Positions 26,351-35,719 of a DNA stretch of 64,000 bases are shown here, in pieces. The notes beneath the pieces were generated by a model that made no database searches, was not told the origin of the DNA, and worked only from the letters and a program-made list of their open reading frames with translations. Every line of letters begins with the position of its first letter. Position 1 is the first letter of the stretch. The translations under genes and the position numbers were made by a program. This stretch comes from Gemmatimonadota bacterium (lineage in GTDB: Bacteria; Latescibacterota; UBA2968; UBA8231): NCBI GenBank assembly GCA_009840005.1, contig VXOR01000097.1, positions 178,488 through 242,487 of the forward strand, written 5' to 3'.

Positions 26351-26398
26351 GTTACGCAGTAGGGGCGGTTTCAAACCGCCCCCTACAATGCGTAACGC
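26351..26398. repeat. Compound palindromic element
   Basis: Outer arms CGTTACGCA (26351-26359) and TGCGTAACG (26390-26398) enclose inner arms GTAGGGGCGGTTT (26360-26372) and AAACCGCCCCCTAC (26374-26387, one extra C). Folded, the 48 bases make one long hairpin. Its inner part is a type of palindrome found scattered between genes in many genomes. It is 15 bases upstream of the AlbA_2 gene. It may be a miniature repeat element or a terminator-like structure. Confidence 0.8.
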
Positions 26399-26413
26399 CA
26401 GTGAATAATAGCG

Positions 26414-27844
26414 ATGAAAATTGCCGATCTTCTCAGGCGCGAGGAAGGTAAGACGCTGGAATTTAAGCGAGACGTGTCTTCACCTAAAAACCTGCTGAAA
26501 ACCCTAGTAGCTTTTGCGAACACTGCGGGTGGGCAGGTGATTATTGGCGTGGACGATAAGTCTCGCTTGTCGGTAGGAGTAGAGAATCCACTCGATGAAG
26601 AGGAGCGGCTTTGCAGTCTGATAACCGACTCCATCCGACCGCGCTTGGTTCCGAACATCGAGATGACGACCGTCAACGGCAAAACCTTGCTCGTGGTAGA
26701 AGTGTTTCTGAGCGGATCTAGGCCGCACTGGTTGCAGGCCGAAGGCCCTGAGCACGGTGCCTTTGTCCGCTTAGGCTCCACCAATCGGCTGGCAGACCGA
26801 GAATTGCTCGCCGAATTGAAGCGCTCGGTGGAAAACATTGCTTTTGACGAACTCCCCATGCCCGAACTGTCGGTTGCCGATTTGGACTTGGCGGTGCTAA
26901 AGGAGCTATTTCACGACCATCGCATCCTCGGCGAAAGGGAACTGCTGACCCTGAGACTGCTGACCAACGAGCAGGGGCGACGGGTTCCGACTAAAGGGGC
27001 TGTCTTGCTCGTCGGCAAAGAGCGGGAGAGACATTTTCCCGATGCTTGGGTGCAATGTGGACGCTTTATCGGGCGAGACAAAGCGGATATTTTCGATCAC
27101 ATCGAACTGTACGACCCACTGCCGCAGGCAGTTGAAAGCATCCTGTTATTTCTCAAAAAACACGCCATGCGCACGGCCGACTTTTCCGCAATCCGACGCA
27201 AAGACTGCTGGAGCATTCCGCTTGGAATTTTGCGCGAGGTGGTCATTAACGCGCTGGTTCACGCCGACTATTCGCAGAAGGGGGGACCCATTCGGGTGGC
27301 TTTTTTTGACGACCGCATTGAGGTCGAAAATCCCGGCATCCTCCTGCCGGGTTTGACCCTCGACGACATTCGTCAGGGCCTGTCCAAAATTCGCAACCAC
27401 GTCATTGCCCGCGTCTTTCGCGAACTGAACCTGATTGAACAGTGGGGCAGCGGCATCCCCCGCATGTTCCGCGAGGCCGAAGAATTGGGGCTGTCGGAGC
27501 TACAGATTGCGGAAATCGGTATGCGGATGCGCGTTACTGTGCCGTTGCCTGAGAGCATCGCAACTCAAAAGCCCACCGAACAAGCTACCGAACAAGCTAC
27601 CGAACAAGTAAGACGCATCCTTAATTGCCTCAAAAGTGGCCCCTTGAGCGTCCGCGAGGCCATGGATGCCCTTAGCTTGCACCATCGCCCAACGTTCCTC
27701 TACAACTACCTACATCCGGTCTTGGATACTGGCCTCGTTGAAAGGACTCAGCCCGAGTCGCCGAGGAGTCCCAAGCAGAAGTACCGCCTAACCGCAAGGG
27801 GCGAAAAAGTGCTTTTTGAGGGCGATCCAGCAGAAGCGGGATGA
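26414..27844 (+). CDS. AlbA_2/Schlafen-type ATP-binding protein (RecG-like regulator family)
   Basis: 476 residues. N-terminal AlbA_2 domain (EGKTLEFKRDVSSPKNLLKTLVAFANTAGG, about 12-41, then GVDD). Middle domain includes GRRVPTKGAVLLVGKERERHFPDAWVQCGRFIGRDK. A HATPase_c_4 domain follows (REVVINALVHADYSQKGGPIRVAFFDDRIEVENPG, about 275-310, then GSGIPRMF), and a C-terminal winged helix (VREAMDALSLHHRPTFLYNYLHPVLDTGLVERT). Such proteins are usually called transcriptional regulators or ATP-dependent DNA helicase-related, with little biochemistry behind either name. A threefold TEQA linker is at about 388-399. It is transcribed opposite to its neighbours on both sides and probably alone. Confidence 0.9.
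   Translation: MKIADLLRREEGKTLEFKRDVSSPKNLLKTLVAFANTAGGQVIIGVDDKSRLSVGVENPLDEEERLCSLITDSIRPRLVPNIEMTTVNGKTLLVVEVFLSGSRPHWLQAEGPEHGAFVRLGSTNRLADRELLAELKRSVENIAFDELPMPELSVADLDLAVLKELFHDHRILGERELLTLRLLTNEQGRRVPTKGAVLLVGKERERHFPDAWVQCGRFIGRDKADIFDHIELYDPLPQAVESILLFLKKHAMRTADFSAIRRKDCWSIPLGILREVVINALVHADYSQKGGPIRVAFFDDRIEVENPGILLPGLTLDDIRQGLSKIRNHVIARVFRELNLIEQWGSGIPRMFREAEELGLSELQIAEIGMRMRVTVPLPESIATQKPTEQATEQATEQVRRILNCLKSGPLSVREAMDALSLHHRPTFLYNYLHPVLDTGLVERTQPESPRSPKQKYRLTARGEKVLFEGDPAEAG
27575..27610 (+). repeat. Threefold 12-bp repeat (Thr-Glu-Gln-Ala linker)
   Basis: ACCGAACAAGCT occurs twice exactly and once as ACCGAACAAGTA, in frame, in the linker between the HATPase and C-terminal winged-helix domains of the AlbA_2 protein. 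Comparable TEQ-type linkers occur in this family; unit number probably varies. Confidence 0.85.
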
Positions 27845-27911
27845 CAGGTAAATGGTTTCATAGCAGACTCCCTCCCTTCAAAATACCGTCTTTGCAAGGG
27901 CATTCAAATAC

Positions 27912-29171
27912 TTAAGTCTTGCGCTCTTTTTTCTTTGCTGCTGGGAAGAGGACATTGTTCAGAATTAGCCGATAGCCGGGCGAATTGGGGTGCAAGGTGA
28001 GGTTGGTCGGCGGGTCGTGGACGTGGTGTCGGTGGTCTTCTGGGTCGTGGCCGGCGTAGAAAGTGAAAGTGCCCTTGCCGACGCGACCGTGGATGTATTT
28101 GACGCTGTCGGTGCCCTCTTCTTGGCCGAGAAGGATGACCGAGTCCTTGATTAGTGACTGGCGGAAGGCCGTAGTCTGGCCGAGGAAACCATCGACGATG
28201 TTGGTGTGGCACTGGGTGAGCATCGTCGGTACGGGGTCGTATTTAGCCGAGAACTCGAACAGCGTGAAATACTCGGCCTCGGCCGTACGGATTCGGCGCA
28301 TGTCGTCTGGCGTGGTGTCGATGTTTGAGAATTCGTACACGAGCGGGTTGGTTTCGAGGACGAAGTTCTCAAAAGCCACGGTGCGGCTGAAGTCGAGCTG
28401 GGCTTGGGCGTTGGGGTCGGCTGCGTCGCCGTCGAAGACCGCGTGGCAGATATCTAAGTCGAGCGCGGCGAGGGCGATGTCAAAGGTGTCGGTGGCCGAG
28501 CACATGGCGAAGAGAAAGCCGCCCGCGGTCATGTACTCGTAGATTTTGACGACTACGGCCTTTTTTTGCGCGGAGACCTTGGTGTAGCCGAGGCGGCGCG
28601 CCATCTGCTCGTACGCAGCCTGCTGTTGGCGGTACCATGCCTGATTGCTATACGAGCCGTAGAATTTGCCGTACTGGCCGGTGAAATCCTCGTGGTGCAG
28701 GTGTAGCCAATCGTAGTCGTCGAGCGCGCCTTGGAGCACTTCGTCGTCCCAGATCTTTTTGTAGGAGATTTGGGCGTATTCCAGCGCGAGGGTCACCGCG
28801 TCGTCCCAAGGCTGTTTGTTGGGTGGCGTGTACACGGCGATCTTCGGCACCTTTTCCAAACGCACAGCTTCCATATTGGACGCATCGATCTCTGCGTAGA
28901 TCTGGGCGGCTTGGGCCTCGGAGATGTGCTCGGTGCTGATGCCGCGCAGGATGGCTTCGCTGGCGATCAGGGCGTGTGCTTCGACGAGGAATGAGCCGCC
29001 GCGGTAGTTGAGCAGCCACTCGACCGGAATGCCGCGCTCCAAGGTCCAGAAAGCGAGGCCGTAGGCCCGGAGATGGTCGCGCTGGGAGGTGTCCATGGGC
29101 ACGAGGATCTGCTCGGCGCGAGCCGGAAGAAGGGTGAGGGTGCAAAGAGCTAGAGCAATGAGAATGGGCAT
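27912..29171 (-). CDS. Secreted protein of a family often named asparagine synthetase B
   Basis: 419 residues from the ATG at 29171, with a signal peptide (MPILIALALCTLTLLPARA). Opens ILVPMDTSQRDHLRAYGLAF, WTLERGIPVEWLLNYRGGSF, then TAEAEYFTLFEFSAKYDPV and a C-terminal HPNSPGYRLILNNVLFPAA. This matches proteins in Bacteroidota and relatives carried in databases as asparagine synthetase B, but no glutaminase or ATP-pyrophosphatase motif is visible, so I would not give it that function. The central part (GGFLFAMCSATDTFDIALAALD) is glutamine-amidotransferase-like in layout, a possible carbohydrate-trimming or cell-surface fold. Four bases after the TPR gene, so part of the DUF4175 operon. Confidence 0.75.
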   Translation of the reverse strand: MPILIALALCTLTLLPARAEQILVPMDTSQRDHLRAYGLAFWTLERGIPVEWLLNYRGGSFLVEAHALIASEAILRGISTEHISEAQAAQIYAEIDASNMEAVRLEKVPKIAVYTPPNKQPWDDAVTLALEYAQISYKKIWDDEVLQGALDDYDWLHLHHEDFTGQYGKFYGSYSNQAWYRQQQAAYEQMARRLGYTKVSAQKKAVVVKIYEYMTAGGFLFAMCSATDTFDIALAALDLDICHAVFDGDAADPNAQAQLDFSRTVAFENFVLETNPLVYEFSNIDTTPDDMRRIRTAEAEYFTLFEFSAKYDPVPTMLTQCHTNIVDGFLGQTTAFRQSLIKDSVILLGQEEGTDSVKYIHGRVGKGTFTFYAGHDPEDHRHHVHDPPTNLTLHPNSPGYRLILNNVLFPAAKKKERKT

Positions 29172-29175
29172 GAGG

Positions 29176-29991
29176 TCAGCCGCTTTCGCGTAGGTGGCGG
29201 AGCCGCTCGATGTGCAGGCGCGCCTCTGGGGCGCGGACATCGTGTGGGTGCTGGAGGAGCGCGGTCTCGTAGGTCTTGAGGGCTTGCTCAATCGCGCCTT
29301 GGCGCTCGTAAAGCGCGGCTAGGCCGAGGTGAGCGGCGACGATGTGCTCGCCTTGAGGGAAGTGAGCGATTTGGCGCTCGTATAAGGTCATAGCTTCGTC
29401 GAGACGATCTTGTTGGGCGCGCAGGTCGGCGCGGAGGAGCAAGCTCCACTCGGCGAGACTTGCATCCTCTTCGAGAGTAGCCCAGTGCGCGTCGGCTGCT
29501 TCGCTCTGCCCTTGCCGCTCTAAGAGTTGAGCGCGGCTGAGATCGGCGAGGCCATCGGACGCGGCGTATTCTTCGCAGACGGCTAGCAGGGCGAGGCCAT
29601 CGTTGGCGAGGGCATGGCTCGGGTCGGCTGCGGCCAGCGCGGCCAAAACGGCTGTCGCCGCGGCAAAGTCGCCGCGGAAGTAGAGCAGTTCGGCGCGGTG
29701 GTAGCGAGCCGCGTACGCAGTCGGACCGCCGCGTTTTTCTAAGTCCGCCCACAAGCGGTCGGCGCGGTCTAGATTGCCGAGGCGCAAGTTGCACTCGGCA
29801 AATAGCATCAGGGCCGGTTTGGTCCACGGGCCGCGTTGCGGGGCTTCGACTACTGAGCGCAGGGCGGTGCAGGCCGCCTGTGCGTCGTGTTCAAGCAATA
29901 GACGCGCTTGCTCGACTTGTGCTTGCAGGTCGGCGGTCGCAGCAGCCGTGCTCCACAGGCCGAGCACGCAGATGAGGACGGGTATTTTCAT
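29176..29991 (-). CDS. Secreted TPR-repeat protein
   Basis: 271 residues from the ATG at 29991, which overlaps the DUF4175 stop (ATGA). Signal peptide MKIPVLICVLGLWSTAAATA. The rest is helical pairs of TPR type (AECNLRLGNLDRADRLWADL, YHRAELLYFRGDFAAATAVLA, LYERQIAHFPQGEHIVAAHLGLAALYERQGAIEQALKTYETA). Periplasmic adaptor in the DUF4175/secreted-protein operon, perhaps bridging the membrane protein and its substrate. No enzymatic domain. Upstream in-frame codons are read inside the preceding gene and are not used. Confidence 0.85.
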   Translation of the reverse strand: MKIPVLICVLGLWSTAAATADLQAQVEQARLLLEHDAQAACTALRSVVEAPQRGPWTKPALMLFAECNLRLGNLDRADRLWADLEKRGGPTAYAARYHRAELLYFRGDFAAATAVLAALAAADPSHALANDGLALLAVCEEYAASDGLADLSRAQLLERQGQSEAADAHWATLEEDASLAEWSLLLRADLRAQQDRLDEAMTLYERQIAHFPQGEHIVAAHLGLAALYERQGAIEQALKTYETALLQHPHDVRAPEARLHIERLRHLRESG

Positions 29992-32900
29992 GGAGCTTCG
30001 TGCGATTTCGGCAGGCTCAGTCGAGCCGCTTGCAGGTCTTGGTAGATTTGGTCGTAGTAGCGCCGGAGCAAGGCGCGGTACTCTTCGGGATAGGGGCCGG
30101 CGAGCGCTTGACGCAGGGCCTCGCGCCATAGGTCGGGCGTCTGCCCGCGATTGGCGGTCAGGGTGGTTGGGCCGGCGTAGGGGTGGTCGGTGGCTGTGAT
30201 GCTGCGCCGCTTTTCGTCAAAGCCGCGGCTGTGGATGGAGCGGCTAGCGTCGAGCATGCGCTGGTAGATGCGCTCCTGATTTTGCCGCGTGCGCTGAGTG
30301 AGCCGCCCGCGCTGCAAGTCGGCGAGCACGTCCTGCATCTCGTCCTGGATGGCTTGCACGCGCTGTTGCGCCCCTCGGTGCCCGCGCAGCGAGCGGGCGA
30401 TCTCGTCGAGGGCCTGCATGAGGCCCTGCTGTTGGGCGCTGAGGCGCGCTATTTGCTGCTGGAGCCCAGGTCCTGGCATCTGGCCCATGGCCTGCTCGGA
30501 GGCTTGGTTGAGCTGGCTTTGCTGCTCGGAGAGGCCGAGTAGCTGCTGCATGGCCTCGGCAAAGGCCGAAGGGGTCTGCGCCTTGGCGAGGTTGTCGAGG
30601 CTCTCGCGCAGTAGCAGTACGGTTTCATTGAGATAGCGCATGGCCTTGCGCTGGAAATGGTGCGCTCCTTGCACATCGCGCTGGCCGAGGCGCTGGGCTG
30701 CGTCGTGCATATCGCGCAGGGCGTAGCCGACGGTTGCGCGTAAATCGGGAGCGAGGGCCAAGGTGCGCTGACCCACGGCGGCGATGCGCTCCACGACGTG
30801 GCTGGTGCCTTGCATGAGCGCGAATTGGACTTCGGCGAGCTCAGACTTCGGCGAGCTCAGTCGAGTCGTCGAGCCGTCTTGGGCGCGGGCGTCGGCGAAT
30901 AGGCTCTCTTGGCGTTGGGATAGTTGGACGAGATCTCGCATGGCGCGGCGCAGCTCGCGACTGAGTTGGTCCTTTTCTGCGGCGAGGTATTCGTCTTGCA
31001 TCTGCTGCAAGTCCTCGGCTAGCGCGTCGAGGTCTGCGGCTAGCGCCTGCCCGGTTTGCTGGGCTGCATCTGGGGATTTGGCCCGCATCTGACGCACCAT
31101 CTGGCGCATCCGCTCGGCGAGTGCCTTGCGCTCTATGTCCTCGGCGCGGTGGGATAGCTGTTCAGAGAGCGCGGGGTTTTGCTCGGCTGTGGAATCGCTC
31201 AGGTCTTGGAGCTGCTCGGCGAGTCGCTCGGTGTCGCGCTGCAAACTGCCTTCCTGTAGTTGCTGGCGCAGGCCGCTCTGGCCGTCCGCGAGTTCGCGGT
31301 TGATTTGGCTCTGGCGTCGGGCTAGTTCTGCGGCTTGCTCGACGATGGCGCGCAACTGCTGCTCGGTCCGCACCTGTTCGAGCAGGGCAATGGTGCGGTC
31401 GAGCCGTTGCTGGAAGGCTTGCTGGTCTTCGTTAAAGCGCTTGAGGGCGTCGGCTAGGGCTTGGGGGTCTGGGTCGGTGGCAGCTTTTTGTAGGTCGGCG
31501 AGGGCCTGCTGCATTTCAGGGGTGGCGATGTCGCCCATGAGTTCGCGGATATGGTCGAGCTTGTCGAGCAGTTCTTCGCTGCCCGTGCCCTCGTCCTGCA
31601 TGGAGTCAATGGTTTTCTCTAATTCAGCCGCAAGTTCTTCTACGGCGCGGGCGCGCTCGGCTTCGGCTGCGAGCGTTGATTCGAGTTCCTTCTTTTGCTC
31701 CCAACTCAGCTCCTCGCTTTTGAGCAACTCGCGGCGCACCTGTTCGATGTACTCCTGATGGGCTTGTCCTTCAGCCGCCAATTCTTCCAAAGAGGATAGT
31801 TGTTCCTCCTGGGCTTGGTCGGTTTCTGAGTAGAGTTCGTACAGGGAGGGGAAGCGCAGTATGTACTGGCGGCTCTGACCTTTTTGCGGGCCGGCCACTT
31901 GATTGTTGTCGAGGGCTTCTAGGTGGTAGTAGATGCGGTCTTCGGGCAAGAGGCTTCGACCTGAGCTCAGCCGAAGGTTGGCGGCTGAGAGATTCCAGAT
32001 GTGACTGACGAGCACTTGGCGCTGGGGGTTGATGGGTAAGGCGAGGCGTTGCTCGGGGCCGTTGTTGACTCGATAGACCAAGGCGATTTCCTCGACGGAA
32101 AAGTCGTCGCTGGCCTCGGCTTTGAGCAGCACCTTGAGGGACTCGGGCAGGTCGCTGTCTCGACCGGGATCGGTGATGGCGACTTGCGGCTTTTGGTCTT
32201 CGCGCATTTGGATGGCGTAGCGGATGGGGTCGCGGTTTGTCGCGCCCTTGCGATCGACGAGGGCGATGTGGTACGCACCCGGGCGCTCGATTTGGAAGGC
32301 GACGCGAGCGGTCGCACCGTCGAGCCGGGCGGCGACCGACAAGGTGTCGTCGAGGACTAAGGCGGCCTTGGACAGGGGTTTGTTGGCCGCGATTTCCAAG
32401 GCGACGCGGGTGCCGGGCAGCCCTTGGATGTCGCCGCCTTCCTCTTCGATGTGGTCGGGTAGCTGGCTGTAAGCGGGGTACTGGTAGTGTAGGCGCAATC
32501 GCTTGACGGCCGGCGGGTCGATGACGCGCACCTCGTATTCGGGCGAGCGGTCGTCGCCGACTGCGATGGCATAGCGGAAGGATCGCTGGACCTGGGGAAA
32601 GGTGTAGGTGACGGAGTCGGCGCGATCGACTACGAGTTCTTCGGTCTGGTAGGGTGCTTCTGCACTTGGGCGGCGTTCGATGCGCGCGCGGCGCGGCTTG
32701 TCGCCGGCAAAATGCACTTGTAGGGTGGCGTCGTCGCCCTTGATGACTTCGAGGTCGCCGGGCTGGACGGTGATTAGGGTGCGCGGCGGTCGCTCGTACG
32801 CGGTGAGGGGATGGGCACAGCGCTGGGCGGCCTGGGCAAGGTCGTCGCCAAACAGCGCACCGCAGAGAAGTGCGATGGCCACTGCTCCGCCAAGCAGGCG

Positions 32901-33356
32901 CAGGTAGGCGTAGAGCGGCCGACGGTCGAGGATTTGGGCCGGATTAGCGGCGCGCAAGAGCGCGGTGGCCCGCTCGCTCGCAGCCGCAAGCAGTGAGGGC
33001 GAGTGAAGGGCTGGGTCTGCATCGGATAGCTCTAAGGCGCTAATCAGCCGTTGTTGGAGCGGGAGACAGCGCCTCTCGACGAAGAGGGCGAAGCGGTGCT
33101 GCGAGAGGAGAACGGGTAAGTGCCGCTTAAGAGCAAACGCCAGTACCCCTCCGGTAGCCAAAAGTGCCAAGATGCCCAAGCCCGTGCGCCAAGGGGGCGA
33201 GAGGAATAACAGGGCTTCGAGCAGGACCCACAGCAGGACAGACATCAAGCCTGCGGCTAGACCTAGGGCCAATGCAGAGAATATGGTTAGGCCCAAGGCG
33301 CGGCGGCGCAGTGCGGCTAGGTGGGCGAGAAGGGGTGAGAGTGAGCTATGGTCCAT
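29988..33356 (-). CDS. DUF4175 family large membrane protein with long coiled coil
   Basis: 1122 residues. Two N-terminal membrane segments (about 19-52 and 58-76), a third near 153-167, a periplasmic region with Ig-like strands (LEVIKGDDATLQVHFAGDKP, ALEIAANKPLSKAALVLDD), and then from about 510 to 1060 a very long Gln/Glu/Arg-rich coiled coil. DUF4175 proteins are found with MoxR/DUF58 and are presumed envelope components. Translationally coupled to the TPR gene. Odd point: short REP-like sequences lie inside the coding region at about 29997-30022, 30826-30866 and 31952-31978, kept in frame (see findings). The start at 33356 is divergent from the secreted-protein gene at 33569. Confidence 0.9.
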   Translation of the reverse strand: MDHSSLSPLLAHLAALRRRALGLTIFSALALGLAAGLMSVLLWVLLEALLFLSPPWRTGLGILALLATGGVLAFALKRHLPVLLSQHRFALFVERRCLPLQQRLISALELSDADPALHSPSLLAAASERATALLRAANPAQILDRRPLYAYLRLLGGAVAIALLCGALFGDDLAQAAQRCAHPLTAYERPPRTLITVQPGDLEVIKGDDATLQVHFAGDKPRRARIERRPSAEAPYQTEELVVDRADSVTYTFPQVQRSFRYAIAVGDDRSPEYEVRVIDPPAVKRLRLHYQYPAYSQLPDHIEEEGGDIQGLPGTRVALEIAANKPLSKAALVLDDTLSVAARLDGATARVAFQIERPGAYHIALVDRKGATNRDPIRYAIQMREDQKPQVAITDPGRDSDLPESLKVLLKAEASDDFSVEEIALVYRVNNGPEQRLALPINPQRQVLVSHIWNLSAANLRLSSGRSLLPEDRIYYHLEALDNNQVAGPQKGQSRQYILRFPSLYELYSETDQAQEEQLSSLEELAAEGQAHQEYIEQVRRELLKSEELSWEQKKELESTLAAEAERARAVEELAAELEKTIDSMQDEGTGSEELLDKLDHIRELMGDIATPEMQQALADLQKAATDPDPQALADALKRFNEDQQAFQQRLDRTIALLEQVRTEQQLRAIVEQAAELARRQSQINRELADGQSGLRQQLQEGSLQRDTERLAEQLQDLSDSTAEQNPALSEQLSHRAEDIERKALAERMRQMVRQMRAKSPDAAQQTGQALAADLDALAEDLQQMQDEYLAAEKDQLSRELRRAMRDLVQLSQRQESLFADARAQDGSTTRLSSPKSELAEVQFALMQGTSHVVERIAAVGQRTLALAPDLRATVGYALRDMHDAAQRLGQRDVQGAHHFQRKAMRYLNETVLLLRESLDNLAKAQTPSAFAEAMQQLLGLSEQQSQLNQASEQAMGQMPGPGLQQQIARLSAQQQGLMQALDEIARSLRGHRGAQQRVQAIQDEMQDVLADLQRGRLTQRTRQNQERIYQRMLDASRSIHSRGFDEKRRSITATDHPYAGPTTLTANRGQTPDLWREALRQALAGPYPEEYRALLRRYYDQIYQDLQAARLSLPKSHEAP

Positions 33357-33568
33357 AGAGATTAGGCTTGGGATTGCTATATAGATGTTGCGGTGCGGCG
33401 CGTAGTTCCACGTAGAAAAAATAAAGTTAGCGCAGGGGTGCCGTTGCCGCCAGACGGCTACAGCAGTGGATATATGGTAGTCCGTTTTATCGTGCTAGCC
33501 GCTATAGTCTTCATTATATTAATTCCCTTATTAAAGCTGATCCAGACATTAGCCAGGAGAGCAGCGCA

Positions 33569-35713
33569 ATGAATACCTTGCGACGAGTATCGTTGGTAGC
33601 CTGTGGAGCGCTCGCTTTTGCGGCGACGCTGGCAGAAGCATATAACGTCTATCGGCTCGGGGGCGAGGACGGAAACCCGTGGTCGGCGGCGATATCTTAT
33701 GAGCCTGGGGAGTACCTGATTGTCGGACCGGATGGCCAAATCGAGGATCGGGTGCCATTCAGTACTCCAGAATCCCACCCTACGTGGAATGACACGCTGA
33801 TGGTGAACGTCGATAGCACTGGGGGGTTCTGGATGCGCCCCTTCTGGGTGCCGGACACCTTGAATTTGGCGCAAGACGGGGTGCGCAACCGGATTCCACG
33901 CGGGCTATACGACAATATCGCCGTGGGCGGGACCAATCACACTACAGGTGTGATCGAAAGGATCCGGCCGATGTTCGACGGCGATCCCCAGACGGCGGCC
34001 TTCTTTGCCGCTAGCAATACGGATGATCCAGAGATTCGGAGCCAGTTCGTCGTCCAGAACCTAATCATCGACCTAGGAGCTGACTACCCGATTAATCGGG
34101 TGCGGTTCTTTCCTCGCTTGTCCAAAAGCGATATCAAAATTGACCAGATCATCGCGGAGATGGCTCCTCCCAAACTAGATAAAGAGACACTCGGCGAAGA
34201 GGATTTTTCCGACAATTTTCTGCCGTGGTTTGAAATCGCCGGTGCCAATAGCGTGCAAAATTTTGCCGCCCATGCTTCCTTTAGGACCGAAGACAGCCCT
34301 TGGTTTAAAAGTATTTCCCCGCGCGAAGTAGATTCCAAGAACGATTCGCGCCTGACTATTTTGCGTCGGGATACAGAAAACCAAGCAACCATCCTCGATG
34401 CCCGATTCCCCTTGCAGTCTCTCCAGTGGGTTACGATTCGTCCGCTCTATCCGACTTCCAACTGGGAGATCGCCGAGTTCCAGATATTCGGCAAAGGCTA
34501 CGTGCCACGCGCCATCTACACCAGCGCGGTACTCGACTTTGGCGAGGAGATGGCCTGGGGCAAGATCCGCTGGAAGGGTGCCCGCGATCCGGGCAGCAAA
34601 ATTCTGGTTCGCACCCGTTCCGGCAGCGATAGCGATCCCAACCTCTACTGGCTGCCCAGCGAGGTCGCCGGTGAGTTCAAGGCCATAACCCGGAAGGAAT
34701 ACGAGCGCGGCAACATCAAGAAACGCTTCACCACATTGGATGAGCGGCACTGGAGCTTCTGGTCGGCACCCTATCCATGGGAGGCGGGACTGGCCGATCC
34801 CGCGCAACCACCCCACGCTTGGACAGACGGCACTGAGATTCTCTCGCCGGGGCCTTCGCGCTACTTTCAGTTCCAGCTTTTGGTGCTGTCAACCGTCGAT
34901 CAGAGCACAAAGTTGCAGGAGTTAGAAATACAATTTGCGCGGCCAGCGGCGTTGGAGGTGGTGGGCGAAATCTGGCCGCTGGACGCGTCGCGCACCGAGA
35001 GCACCTCGTTCACCTACAGCGTACTGCCGACACTGGAAGCGGGCCACGGCTTCGACCGACTGGAGATTTTTACGCTGACGCGGGTCAACTCAGTGCGCTC
35101 GGTGCGGGTCGATGGCGTCGAGGTCAGCAGCACACATCGACCTGAAATACTCGACGATCGCATCGTCGTCGGCTTTCCGAAGTTGGCCGGACAGGATGAT
35201 ACATTCAAGCTGATCGAGGTGGAATTCGATGCGCAGGTGGTGCGTTACGGCACCCAGTTTCAGGGCTGGATATTCGACAGCACCGCCAACGAGGTCAAAC
35301 AACTCATTTCCCCCGGCGACGCGACCGTTGACTTTCCAGGTAATGCGCTGGGGGTGCGCACGGTGGGGTTGGGCGACGCGCTCTTAGCGGAGGTGGAGGT
35401 TGCACCCAACCCGTTTACACCCAACGGAGATGGGATCAACGACTGGGCGCGGTTCCAATTTCAGTTGCACGAGGTCTCCACCCCGCGGATGCTGACGGTC
35501 AATATCTATGATCTATCGGGGCGTCAGGTGCGACAACTGCAGGAGCAAAATGCGGTGCGCGGCCTCTTCGGGGAAGAGGCTAGCATCCTAGCTTGGGATG
35601 GGATGGACGATCAGGGCGTCAAGGTGAGTCCGGGAATCTACGTATACCGGATTGCCCTCGACGCCGACCACGGCGAAGAAGTGCAAGTGGGAACCCTTTC
35701 ACTGGCGTACTGA
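33569..35713 (+). CDS. Secreted protein with discoidin-like domains and FlgD-like tail (paralogue 1)
   Basis: 714 residues. Signal peptide MNTLRRVSLVACGALAFAATLAEA. F5/8-C (discoidin)-like segments: FDGDPQTAAFF ... LIIDLGADYPINRVRFFPR (about 132-190) and WVTIRPLYPTSNWEIAEFQIFGKG (about 287-310), commonly carbohydrate binding. Then KIRWKGARDPGSKILVRTRSGSD, a WSAPYPW block and ILSPGPSRYFQFQ. The C-terminal tail runs from about 610 (VAPNPFTPNGDGINDWARF ... VNIYDLSGRQVRQL ... WDGMDDQGVKVSPGIYVYRIALD). It aligns along its length with the proteins at 37921 and 50683, but lacks their long inserts, so it serves as the plain reference. AGGAG lies ten bases before the start. Converges with the DUF6785 gene. 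Confidence 0.88.
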   Translation: MNTLRRVSLVACGALAFAATLAEAYNVYRLGGEDGNPWSAAISYEPGEYLIVGPDGQIEDRVPFSTPESHPTWNDTLMVNVDSTGGFWMRPFWVPDTLNLAQDGVRNRIPRGLYDNIAVGGTNHTTGVIERIRPMFDGDPQTAAFFAASNTDDPEIRSQFVVQNLIIDLGADYPINRVRFFPRLSKSDIKIDQIIAEMAPPKLDKETLGEEDFSDNFLPWFEIAGANSVQNFAAHASFRTEDSPWFKSISPREVDSKNDSRLTILRRDTENQATILDARFPLQSLQWVTIRPLYPTSNWEIAEFQIFGKGYVPRAIYTSAVLDFGEEMAWGKIRWKGARDPGSKILVRTRSGSDSDPNLYWLPSEVAGEFKAITRKEYERGNIKKRFTTLDERHWSFWSAPYPWEAGLADPAQPPHAWTDGTEILSPGPSRYFQFQLLVLSTVDQSTKLQELEIQFARPAALEVVGEIWPLDASRTESTSFTYSVLPTLEAGHGFDRLEIFTLTRVNSVRSVRVDGVEVSSTHRPEILDDRIVVGFPKLAGQDDTFKLIEVEFDAQVVRYGTQFQGWIFDSTANEVKQLISPGDATVDFPGNALGVRTVGLGDALLAEVEVAPNPFTPNGDGINDWARFQFQLHEVSTPRMLTVNIYDLSGRQVRQLQEQNAVRGLFGEEASILAWDGMDDQGVKVSPGIYVYRIALDADHGEEVQVGTLSLAY

Positions 35714-35719
35714 GCTAAG

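Noticed and set aside
27912..29171. Assigning asparagine synthetase function
   Set aside because: No catalytic motifs for either half-reaction are visible, and the protein is secreted.
29992..30129. N-terminal extension of the TPR protein
   Set aside because: It overlaps the DUF4175 gene; the ATGA-coupled ATG at 29991 starts a clear signal peptide.
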